Made by a program: the position numbers and the translations under genes. From the NCBI GenBank assembly GCA_023417775.1, contig JAEZEJ010000086.1, positions 1-28,246 of the forward strand: a DNA stretch of 28,246 nucleotides, given 5' to 3'. The stretch's first letter is position 1. Each line of letters starts with the position of its first letter. The notes below the pieces were generated by a model that saw only the letters and a program-made list of their open reading frames with translations, had not been told where the DNA came from and made no database searches. Positions 22,259 to 28,246 of this stretch are shown one piece after another. This DNA is from Actinomycetes bacterium. Its GTDB lineage: Bacteria > Actinomycetota > Actinomycetes > Propionibacteriales > Nocardioidaceae.

Positions 22259-23296
22259 GTGACCACCTCGAACCCCGCCAGCCCGTTCCTGCAAGCCTGC
22301 CGGGGGGAGCGTCCCGCTCACACTCCCGTGTGGTTCATGCGCCAGGCGGGCCGCTCGCTGCCGGAGTATCGCGCGGTCCGGGCCGAGGTGCCGATGCTCG
22401 AATCGTGCTTCCGCACGGATCTGGTCGTCGAGATCACGATGCAGCCGGTCCGTCGCTATGGCGTGGACGCGGCCATCTTCTTCTCCGACATCGTCGTCCC
22501 GCTCAAGGCGATCGGCGTGGACCTCGACATCGTCCCGGGCACCGGCCCGGTCGTCGCCGAGCCGATCCGCTCGGCCGATCAGCTCGCCAGCCTGCGCGAT
22601 CTCGAAGCCGACGATGTCAGCACCATCACCGCCGCCGTGGAGGGGCTGGTCGGCGAGCTCGGCGATACGCCGCTCATCGGCTTCGCCGGAGCGCCCTTCA
22701 CGCTGGCCTCCTATCTCATCGAGGGCGGACCGTCCCGCGATCACCGCCGCACCAAGCAGCTCATGTACAGCGATCCCGAGCTCTGGCACGCCCTGCTCGG
22801 CCGCATCGCGCGGATCGGCGAGCAGTTCCTGCGGCTCCAGGTGCAGCACGGTGCGCAGGCGGTCCAGCTCTTCGACTCGTGGGCCGGAGCCCTCTCCCTG
22901 GACGAGTACCGCACCTTCGTGCAGCCGCACTCGGCGGCCGTCTTGTCCGGTATCGCGGACCTCGATGTGCCGCGGATCCACTTCGGTGTGGGCACGGGGG
23001 AGCTGCTCGGCGCGATGGGCGAGGCGGGTGCCGATGTGGTCGGCGTCGACTGGCGGGTCCCGCTCGACGAGGCCACCCGGCGCATCGGTACCGAACGCGC
23101 CGTGCAGGGCAACCTGGACCCGACCGTCGTGTTCGCGCCGACCGAGGTCGTGCACGAGCGTGCGGCGCGCGTCATCGAGGCCGGCCGAGCGGCACCGGGA
23201 CATGTCTTCAATCTGGGCCACGGTGTGCTGCCCGACACCGACCCGGATGCGCTCGCTCGGCTGGTCGACTTCGTGCACGAGTACCCCGTCCGCTGA
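22259..23296 (+). CDS. hemE: Uroporphyrinogen decarboxylase
   Basis: 345 residues. Converts uroporphyrinogen III to coproporphyrinogen III in the cytoplasm. Seen: PVWFMRQAGRSLPEYR at 23-38 with Arg28 and Arg32, the catalytic Asp77 in FFSDIVVP (same 49-residue spacing from the first Arg as in other members), GFAGAPFTLASYLIEGG near 142-158, and FNLGHGVLP near the C-terminus with the conserved His. First gene of a hemE-hemY-hemQ operon; its stop shares a base with the hemY start (TGATG). The start at 22259 is chosen by the promoter spacing. Confidence 0.96.
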   Translation: MTTSNPASPFLQACRGERPAHTPVWFMRQAGRSLPEYRAVRAEVPMLESCFRTDLVVEITMQPVRRYGVDAAIFFSDIVVPLKAIGVDLDIVPGTGPVVAEPIRSADQLASLRDLEADDVSTITAAVEGLVGELGDTPLIGFAGAPFTLASYLIEGGPSRDHRRTKQLMYSDPELWHALLGRIARIGEQFLRLQVQHGAQAVQLFDSWAGALSLDEYRTFVQPHSAAVLSGIADLDVPRIHFGVGTGELLGAMGEAGADVVGVDWRVPLDEATRRIGTERAVQGNLDPTVVFAPTEVVHERAARVIEAGRAAPGHVFNLGHGVLPDTDPDALARLVDFVHEYPVR

Positions 23297-24651
23297 TGCG
23301 GGTCGGGGTGGTCGGTGCCGGCATCGCGGGGCTGACCTGTGCGCGCGCCCTGCGGGATGCGGGCGCCGAGGTGGTCGTCTGGGAGGCCGGCGACCGTGTC
23401 GGCGGCAAGCTGCGGCTCGAGGAGGTCGGGGGACTGGTGCTCGACCAGGGCGCGGAGTCCATGCTGGCGCGGCGCCCCGAGGGCCTCGACCTGGTCGACA
23501 GTCTCGGACTCGCCGATCGGCTGGTGCACCCTGAGCCTTCTCCCGCGACGCTGTGGACCCGCGGGGCGTTGCGGCCGATGCCGCCGACGGTCATGGGGAT
23601 CCCCTCGGACCTCGATGCGCTGGCGGCTTCGGGAGTGCTGGCCGGGCCGGTGGACCGTCATGAGGTGCCGGTGCCGGACGAGGACGTCTCGGTGGCGGAG
23701 TTCGTCGCCGAGCGCGCGGGCCGGGAGGTCGTGGACCGTCTCGTCGAACCGCTGCTCGGCGGTGTGTACGCCGGGCACGCCGATCGGCTGTCTCTGCGGG
23801 CCGCGGCGCCGATGATCGCCGCTCTCGGCTCCGACCCGATCTCGGCCGCGGAGGAGCGTCGCGCCGAGCAGCTGGTCGCCGGCTCTGCGGCACCGGTGCT
23901 CGCGGGACTGGACGGCGGGATGGGGAGCCTGCCGCCGGTGCTGGCCGACGGCCTCGACATCAGGATCGAGGCCACCGTGCGCGGTGTGCAACGCGACACC
24001 GGCGGCGGGTGGACCGTGATCGTCGGCCCGACCACGCGGGCCGTCCGCGAGCGGTGTGACGCTCTGGTGCTGGCCGTGCCGGCACCAGCGGCCTCGCGAC
24101 TGCTCGCCACCGTCGCGCCGGCCGCCTCCTTCGCGCTGGCGGGGATCGACTACGCCTCGATGGCCCTGGTCACCCTCGTCCTGGAAGGGGCGGACCTGCC
24201 GGAGGGATCGGGATTCCTCGTGCCGCCCGTCGACGGGCGAGCGATCAAGGCCGCCACCTTCGCGACCAACAAGTGGGCGTGGCTGGCGCGGGAGGCGGAC
24301 GGCGCGAGCATCGTACGGACCTCGCTGGGACGCGCCGGCGAGGTCGCGGCCCTGCAGCGCTCGGACGAGGAACTCGTCGCCGCCGCGGTCGCCGATCTCG
24401 GGACGGCGCTCGACGGCGTGGGCACGCTCGGCCGGATCACTGCCTCGCGGGTGCAGCGATGGGGCGGCGGGCTGCCGCAGTACGACGTGGGCCATCAGGA
24501 GCTGGTCGCCGGGATCGAGGCCGATATCGCCTCGGTGCCCGGACTCGCCGTGTGCGGTGCGGCCTACCACGGCGTCGGCATCCCGGCCGTCATCGCCTCG
24601 GCCCACCAGGCGGCCCGGGTCATCACCAGGGAAGGGACAATGGAGACATGA
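23296..24651 (+). CDS. hemY: Coproporphyrinogen III oxidase (HemY/CgoX)
   Basis: 451 residues, FAD flavoprotein of the HemY family. In Actinobacteria this enzyme oxidises coproporphyrinogen III to coproporphyrin III rather than acting on protoporphyrinogen. FAD site VGAGIAGL at 5-12 and WEAGDRVGGKLR at 29-40; DQGAESMLARRPE at 50-62; LVEPLLGGVYAG near 150-161 and the C-terminal FAD contact CGAAYHGVGIPAVIASA near 424-440. Its stop TGA lies in an ATGA overlap with a 9-codon micro-ORF that leads to hemQ. It sits between hemE and hemQ, as in M. tuberculosis (Rv2677c). Confidence 0.94.
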   Translation: MRVGVVGAGIAGLTCARALRDAGAEVVVWEAGDRVGGKLRLEEVGGLVLDQGAESMLARRPEGLDLVDSLGLADRLVHPEPSPATLWTRGALRPMPPTVMGIPSDLDALAASGVLAGPVDRHEVPVPDEDVSVAEFVAERAGREVVDRLVEPLLGGVYAGHADRLSLRAAAPMIAALGSDPISAAEERRAEQLVAGSAAPVLAGLDGGMGSLPPVLADGLDIRIEATVRGVQRDTGGGWTVIVGPTTRAVRERCDALVLAVPAPAASRLLATVAPAASFALAGIDYASMALVTLVLEGADLPEGSGFLVPPVDGRAIKAATFATNKWAWLAREADGASIVRTSLGRAGEVAALQRSDEELVAAAVADLGTALDGVGTLGRITASRVQRWGGGLPQYDVGHQELVAGIEADIASVPGLAVCGAAYHGVGIPAVIASAHQAARVITREGTMET

Positions 24652-24677
24652 GCGAGCGGAGCGAGCGAACACTATGA
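24648..24677 (+). CDS. 9-residue micro-ORF bridging hemY and hemQ
   Basis: Reads MSERSERTL. Its ATG (24648-24650) overlaps the hemY stop as ATGA, and its stop (24675-24677) overlaps the hemQ ATG as ATGA. It begins with a repeat nearly identical to the start of the cbs-metB micro-ORF. GGGA and GGAG lie 13 and 4 nt upstream. Its likely job is to pass ribosomes from hemY to hemQ; the peptide is too short to have an obvious function. Confidence 0.5.
   Translation: MSERSERTL
24653..24671 (+). repeat. SER repeat between hemY and hemQ
   Basis: CGAGCGGAGCGAGCGAACA, matching the 19-nt repeat copies at 12793-12811 and 12707-12725 except for two internal bases and the last one. Confidence 0.8.
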
Positions 24678-25378
24678 GCGTGCCGAACCAGGGGAAGCTG
24701 GCCAAGGAGATCAACGAGACCATCCGCTACACGATGTGGTCGGTCTTCCGTCTGGAGCGGCCGCTCGGTGCGGACGACCGCGCGACGGAGGCAGCCGAGG
24801 TCGAGGCCCTCGTCGGGCGCCTGGCGCAGGAGGATGTCGTCGTCCGCGGCGCCTATGACCTGAGCGGCATGCGCGCGGACGCCGATCTGATGATCTGGTG
24901 GCACGCCTCCACGGCCGAGGTGCTGCAGGGCGCGTACAACGCCTTCCGTCGCACCGCACTCGGCTCGCGGATGGTTCCGGTCTGGTCGCAGACGGCGCTG
25001 CACCGCCCGGCCGAGTTCAATCGCTCGCACGTGCCGGCCTTCATGGCCGAGGAGCAGGTGCGCGACTGGATCTGCGTGTACCCCTTCGTGCGGTCCTATG
25101 AGTGGTATCTGCTGCCCGAGGACGAGCGCCGCGACATGCTGCGCGAGCACGGCATGCAGGCGCGTCCATATCCGGACGTCCGGGCGAACACGGTGGCGTC
25201 CTTCGCGCTCGGCGACTACGAGTGGATGCTGGCCTTCGAGGCCGACGAGCTGCATCGCATCGTCGATCTCATGCGTGAGCTCCGGGCGAGCCGGGCACGC
25301 CGTCACGTGCGTGAGGAGACCCCGTTCTACACCGGACGCAAGCGCGGCTGGGGAGAGCTGACCGAGCTCTGGCCCTGA
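24674..25378 (+). CDS. hemQ: Coproheme decarboxylase (HemQ/ChdC)
   Basis: 234 residues, chlorite-dismutase fold. Last step of the coproporphyrin-dependent route: peroxide-driven decarboxylation of coprohaem to haem b. Key residues of the actinobacterial clade are present: distal His119 in NRSHVPAF, catalytic Tyr136 in VYPFVRSYEWYLLP and proximal haem ligand His159 in LREHGMQ; these are each one higher than in Corynebacterium diphtheriae ChdC (118, 135, 158). Third gene of the haem operon, after the micro-ORF. The ferrochelatase that acts between HemY and HemQ is not in this window. Confidence 0.95.
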   Translation: MSVPNQGKLAKEINETIRYTMWSVFRLERPLGADDRATEAAEVEALVGRLAQEDVVVRGAYDLSGMRADADLMIWWHASTAEVLQGAYNAFRRTALGSRMVPVWSQTALHRPAEFNRSHVPAFMAEEQVRDWICVYPFVRSYEWYLLPEDERRDMLREHGMQARPYPDVRANTVASFALGDYEWMLAFEADELHRIVDLMRELRASRARRHVREETPFYTGRKRGWGELTELWP

Positions 25379-25379
25379 T

Positions 25380-25396
25380 CCGCCCACGAGGGGCGG
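25380..25396. terminator. Bidirectional hairpin between hemQ and msrB
   Basis: CCGCCC at 25380-25385 pairs with 25391-25396, 5-nt loop, in the 24-bp gap between two convergent stop codons. Short but GC-only. Confidence 0.5.
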
Positions 25397-25402
25397 GGCC
25401 GG

Positions 25403-25825
25403 TCAGTCGGCTTGCAGGTCCAGGGCGATGCCGTTGATGCAGTAGCGCTGGTCGGTGGGGGTGTCATAGCCCTCGCCACCGAAGACGTGGCCGAGATGGG
25501 ATCCGCAGTTCGCGCAGCGCACCTCGGTGCGCAGCATGCCCATCGAGCGGTCCTCGATGTACTCGACGCGATCCTCGGCGAGGGGCGCATAGAATGCCGG
25601 CCAGCCGCAATGGGCGTCGAACTTGGTCTCGCTGCGGAAGAGCTCGCTCCCGCAGGCGCGGCAGCGATACACGCCGATGGTCGGGTCGGTCTCATAGGAG
25701 CTGGAGAAGGGGCGCTCGGTACCACCCTGGCGCAGTACGTGGAACTCGGCCGAGCTGAGCTCGTCGCGCCACTGGTCGTCGGACTTCGCGACGGTGTAGT
25801 CGCGACCGGACTCGGATGCGGACAT
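25403..25825 (-). CDS. msrB: Peptide methionine-(R)-sulfoxide reductase
   Basis: 140 residues. Repairs methionine-R-sulfoxide in proteins. Zinc ligands Cys55, Cys58, Cys104 and Cys107 (CRAC and CANC); HCGWPAF at 72-78; HLGHVF at 110-115; catalytic Cys129 in RYCING. Full-length with no signal peptide, so cytoplasmic. GGAGA lies about 10 nt before the ATG, and only 5 nt separate it from the preceding gene on the same strand: third gene of the ribD-like operon. The same neighbourhood (hemQ, msrB) exists in M. tuberculosis (Rv2676c, Rv2674). Confidence 0.95.
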   Translation of the reverse strand: MSASESGRDYTVAKSDDQWRDELSSAEFHVLRQGGTERPFSSSYETDPTIGVYRCRACGSELFRSETKFDAHCGWPAFYAPLAEDRVEYIEDRSMGMLRTEVRCANCGSHLGHVFGGEGYDTPTDQRYCINGIALDLQAD

Positions 25826-25830
25826 GTCGA

Positions 25831-26328
25831 TCAGATCTCCGTCTGGGCTTCGAAGGGCAGGTGCTCGAGCAGGTGCAGCGTGGGCACCTCGAGGGACCGG
25901 CGGGCGCGGGACGTCCAGTCGAGCTTCAGGAACTCGCGCACGAGATGGGGCTCGGTGAGGATGATGACCTCGTCGGCCGAGGTCTCGGCCACGAGCTCCT
26001 TGAGGGCGTCGATCGGGTCGAGGTCGGTGAGCCGGGAGGTGACCTGCTGGCCGCGGTCCCGCAGCAGCCGTGCGCTCTCCTCGAGCTCGGACTCGCCGGC
26101 CTGGTGGAGTTCCTGGTCGACGACGGCCATCGTGTCGGGCTCGGTCATCGGCACGAACTGCCCGCCGCCGAGGGCGCTCATCGAGGAGCTGAGCACGGCC
26201 GCCGAGCTCTCGATGGGCAGCAGCAGGTGGTAGGTGACATCGTCATCCACGCCCTCCTGTAGCGACACGATCTGATTCGCGTCCAACTCGATCAGCTGAC
26301 GTTCGACCAACAGCACCACGTTGTACAT
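25831..26328 (-). CDS. Unknown protein with a possible Usp-like fold
   Basis: 165 residues, soluble. Alternating beta-alpha pattern: MYNVVLLVERQ at the start, VTYHLLLPIE near 32-41, a long charged helix (about 75-100), ADEVIILTEPHLVREFLK near 118-135 and VPTLHLLEH near the end. This resembles universal-stress-protein-like Rossmann folds but no ATP loop (Gly-x2-Gly-x9-Gly) is seen. The ATG at 26328 was chosen for AAGGA 7 nt upstream. It lies 29 nt after the ribD-like gene and 5 nt before msrB, so it belongs to that operon. Function unknown. Confidence 0.78.
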   Translation of the reverse strand: MYNVVLLVERQLIELDANQIVSLQEGVDDDVTYHLLLPIESSAAVLSSSMSALGGGQFVPMTEPDTMAVVDQELHQAGESELEESARLLRDRGQQVTSRLTDLDPIDALKELVAETSADEVIILTEPHLVREFLKLDWTSRARRSLEVPTLHLLEHLPFEAQTEI

Positions 26329-26357
26329 GTCTCGATCCTTGTCGGTGGGTCGGCGGC

Positions 26358-27059
26358 TCACCCGCGTGCGCGGAGCCAGCGGGGGAGCAGGACGTCATCG
26401 CACTCGATCAGGTGGCCGAGGGTGAGCGCACGGCCGGCGAAATGATCCGAGTGGGAGATGCGCGGGCCGTCTCCGGCGGCGAGCACCGGGGCGACGGTGA
26501 GGCACAGCTCGTCCACGAGGTCGTCGGCGGCCAGGGCGCCGTGGAGCGACGGGCCTCCCTCGCACAGGATGCGTCGCAACCCGCGACGGCGGAGGGCGTC
26601 CAGCGCCGTCGGCAGGTGGACCGCCTCCTCGCCCGCGACGATCACCTCCATGGTCGCGGCGAGTTCGGCGCGGCGTTCAGGCGGCGAGGCGGCGGAGGTG
26701 ATGACGATCTGGCCGGGGGAGACGAGCTCGTCGGGGAGGTCCAGCCCCCGGCTGACGATCGCGATGGGCGGCACCGGGGCGAGGCCCAGCTCACCACGGA
26801 GCTCAGCGTGGATCTCCTCGGCCTCGATGGGTCGATAGCCTTCGGCGCGGGCCGTGCCGGCGGCCACCAGGACGACATCGCACAGCGACCGCAGCACGGC
26901 GAAGACGGTGCTGTCCGGCTCGCCGCCGAGGGCGCCGGAGAGGCCGTCCTCGGCGGTGGCCGAGCCATCGACCGAGGAGGCGAAGTTGAGCCGGACCCAG
27001 GGGCGGTCCAGCTGATCGGGGTAGGCGTAGCGGCGTGCCAGATCGGCCGTGTCGAGCAT
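26358..27059 (-). CDS. RibD C-terminal-like pyrimidine reductase (Rv2671-like)
   Basis: 233 residues, one RibD_C/dihydrofolate-reductase-like domain without a deaminase domain. RPWVRLNFASSVDGSAT at 19-35 is the typical first strand and loop, VVLVAAGTARAEGYRP at 62-77 the NADPH loop, and RRILCEGGPSLHGAL near 167-181 the conserved Glu-Gly-Gly motif. M. tuberculosis Rv2671 is similar and can act as a dihydrofolate reductase; riboflavin synthesis is the other possible role. No other rib gene is nearby. TAGGCT lies 6 nt before the ATG. First gene of an operon with the unknown protein and msrB. Confidence 0.9.
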   Translation of the reverse strand: MLDTADLARRYAYPDQLDRPWVRLNFASSVDGSATAEDGLSGALGGEPDSTVFAVLRSLCDVVLVAAGTARAEGYRPIEAEEIHAELRGELGLAPVPPIAIVSRGLDLPDELVSPGQIVITSAASPPERRAELAATMEVIVAGEEAVHLPTALDALRRRGLRRILCEGGPSLHGALAADDLVDELCLTVAPVLAAGDGPRISHSDHFAGRALTLGHLIECDDVLLPRWLRARG

Positions 27060-27065
27060 GGGGAC

Positions 27066-27071
27066 AGCCTA
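27066..27071 (-). promoter_or_regulatory. Leaderless -10 box for the ribD-like operon
   Basis: TAGGCT ends 6 nt before the ATG at 27059; no Shine-Dalgarno site. Confidence 0.45.
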
Positions 27072-27091
27072 GAGCGCACCCCGCCAGGAGG

Positions 27092-27112
27092 GGCGGTAGC
27101 TGGCCTACCGCC
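27092..27112 (-). terminator. Hairpin after the AbrB-family gene
   Basis: GGCGGTAG at 27092-27099 pairs perfectly with 27105-27112, 5-nt loop, 28 nt past the stop at 27141 and upstream of the ribD-like promoter. Confidence 0.6.
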
Positions 27113-27140
27113 GCCGCCGCGGGGCGGGGGTGGGGGTCGC

Positions 27141-28172
27141 TCAACGACGACGCAGGAACCAGGCGAAGACGGGGGCGCTCGCCAGGATGATGATCAGCCG
27201 CACCAGCTGGGCGGCGGTGACGAAGGTGAGATCGCCGCCTGTCGTCGTCGCGATCGCCAGCACCGCCGAGAACCCGCCGGGTGTCGTGGCGAGGTAGCCG
27301 TCGAGTGCGCTCAATCCGGTGACGTGGGAGAGCCATGCGCCCATCGCCGCGCACATGGCCATGACGATCACGATGTTCAGCAGGGCCAGCGGCAGCAGCG
27401 ACTTGATGGTCGCGAAGGCCGCTCGCGTGAATCGCAGGCCCACGGACAGCCCGATCAGGCCGAAGGCGGCCTGTTGCAGCGGACCCGGCACGCCGGCATC
27501 GCCGAACCACGGGTGCACGATCGCCGCGATGATCATCGGACCGAAGACGCCGCCCGCGGGGAGCCGCGCCAGCTTGCCCGCGACGATGCCGACGGCGCAG
27601 CTGATCGCGGTGAAGGCGATCGCCGGCAGCAGATCCTCGACCGTGACGGCGGGAGCGGGGGTCGAGGACGCCGGGGGATGGAAGACCAGGTGCACGATGA
27701 ACGGCAGCGAGGCCACGATGATGACGACCCGCAGGTACTGCAGGACGGTCACCACCCGGTCGTCCGCTCCGAGATCGCGCGACATGACGGTCAGCCCCGA
27801 GGCTCCTCCGGGGACCGAGGAGAAGACCGCCGTCTCACGGGTGATGGTGCCGCGAGCGCTCAGCATCAGCCCGAGGATGACGCTGCCGACGATCGTGGCC
27901 ACGCTCACGAGCAGCACGATGGGCCAGTCCCCGCCGATGCTGCGCAGCGTGTCCAGATCGATCGACGCTCCGATCGAGGCGCCGAGGATCGCCTGCCCGA
28001 GGAGATAGAGCGGCTCGGGGAATCGCAGTTCCTGGCGGAACACCAGGGAGAAGACGAGTGCACCCACCAGCGCGCCGATCAACATCGCGGCGGAGATCTG
28101 GAGGAGCTCCAGGACGCCGACGAAGATCGCGACGAGCGCTGCCAGCAGCACGACCTTCGCGACGCGTCTCAC
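27141..28172 (-). CDS. AbrB-family integral membrane protein
   Basis: 343 residues with about ten membrane helices, the family often mislabelled 'AbrB transcriptional regulator' or 'ammonia monooxygenase'. Two homologous halves are visible: SSVPGGASGLTVMSRDLGAD followed by LQYLRVVIIV near 118-154, and ATTPGGFSAVLAIATTTGGD followed by AQLVRLIIIL in the C-terminal part. The Pro-Gly-Gly motif and the Leu/Val-Arg helix repeat in each. Such inverted or duplicated halves are typical of transporters; no substrate is known. The start is GTG at 28172, with TAGTTT 6 nt upstream. The tail ends in FLRRR. Transcribed alone. Confidence 0.88.
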   Translation of the reverse strand: MRRVAKVVLLAALVAIFVGVLELLQISAAMLIGALVGALVFSLVFRQELRFPEPLYLLGQAILGASIGASIDLDTLRSIGGDWPIVLLVSVATIVGSVILGLMLSARGTITRETAVFSSVPGGASGLTVMSRDLGADDRVVTVLQYLRVVIIVASLPFIVHLVFHPPASSTPAPAVTVEDLLPAIAFTAISCAVGIVAGKLARLPAGGVFGPMIIAAIVHPWFGDAGVPGPLQQAAFGLIGLSVGLRFTRAAFATIKSLLPLALLNIVIVMAMCAAMGAWLSHVTGLSALDGYLATTPGGFSAVLAIATTTGGDLTFVTAAQLVRLIIILASAPVFAWFLRRR

Positions 28173-28178
28173 CGGACG

Positions 28179-28184
28179 AAACTA
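28179..28184 (-). promoter_or_regulatory. Leaderless -10 box for the AbrB-family gene
   Basis: TAGTTT on the minus strand, 6 nt before the GTG at 28172. Confidence 0.4.
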
Positions 28185-28194
28185 ACGAACCCGT

Positions 28195-28246
<52 letters not shown>

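Overview
The window is a GC-rich (about 70%) actinobacterial chromosome segment holding mostly housekeeping genes. Several features place it in the Mycobacteriales without fixing a genus. There is a MenJ-type menaquinone reductase, a metallophosphatase/ATPase pair like M. tuberculosis Rv1277/Rv1278, and cbs close to metB. The block rnd-DUF3000 | hemE-hemY-hemQ | msrB - ribD-like has nearly the order seen around Rv2681-Rv2671. No phage, insertion sequence, CRISPR array, rRNA or tRNA was seen. Both ends look like contig ends: GC-only sequence at 1-50 and a 52-base G run at 28195-28246.

Layout. 1-110: start of a gene on the minus strand cut by the edge. 188-2399: a proline-rich membrane protein, an aldo/keto reductase and a small membrane protein. 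2429-5708 (minus): the queuosine pair tgt and yhhQ, followed by menJ. A perfect 28-bp inverted repeat sits across the end of tgt. 5941-7722 (minus): a three-gene envelope operon (membrane protein with a Pro/Thr-rich tail, TPR-like protein, HExxH membrane protein). 7837-11546 (plus): sbcD/sbcC-like repair pair. 11570-14186 (minus): cbs, a micro-ORF and metB. 14227-17243 (minus): small membrane protein, fused secDF and a TM2 protein. 17330-18298 (plus): a second aldo/keto reductase, followed by 295 bp of non-coding, hairpin-rich sequence. 18594-22185 (minus): DUF3000, rnd, a serine hydrolase and an unknown protein. 22259-25378 (plus): hemE-hemY-hemQ, the last steps of the coproporphyrin-dependent haem route except ferrochelatase. 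25403-27059 (minus): ribD-like reductase, an unknown protein and msrB. 27141-28172 (minus): an AbrB-family membrane protein.

Two patterns run through the window. First, 13 genes that open a transcription unit have a -10-like hexamer (TAnnnT or CAnnnT) ending exactly 6 or 7 nt before the start codon, which suggests leaderless mRNAs; genes inside operons instead have Shine-Dalgarno sites or overlapping start/stop codons. Second, at hemY-hemQ and at cbs-metB the two genes are joined by a tiny ORF beginning Met-Ser-Glu-(Arg/His)-Ser-Glu-Arg-Thr. It starts in an ATGA overlap with the upstream stop and ends in an ATGA overlap with the downstream start, an arrangement like the MIRU repeats of mycobacteria. 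These bridges, the tgt/yhhQ inverted repeat and the structured region near 18430-18514 are the least ordinary things here.
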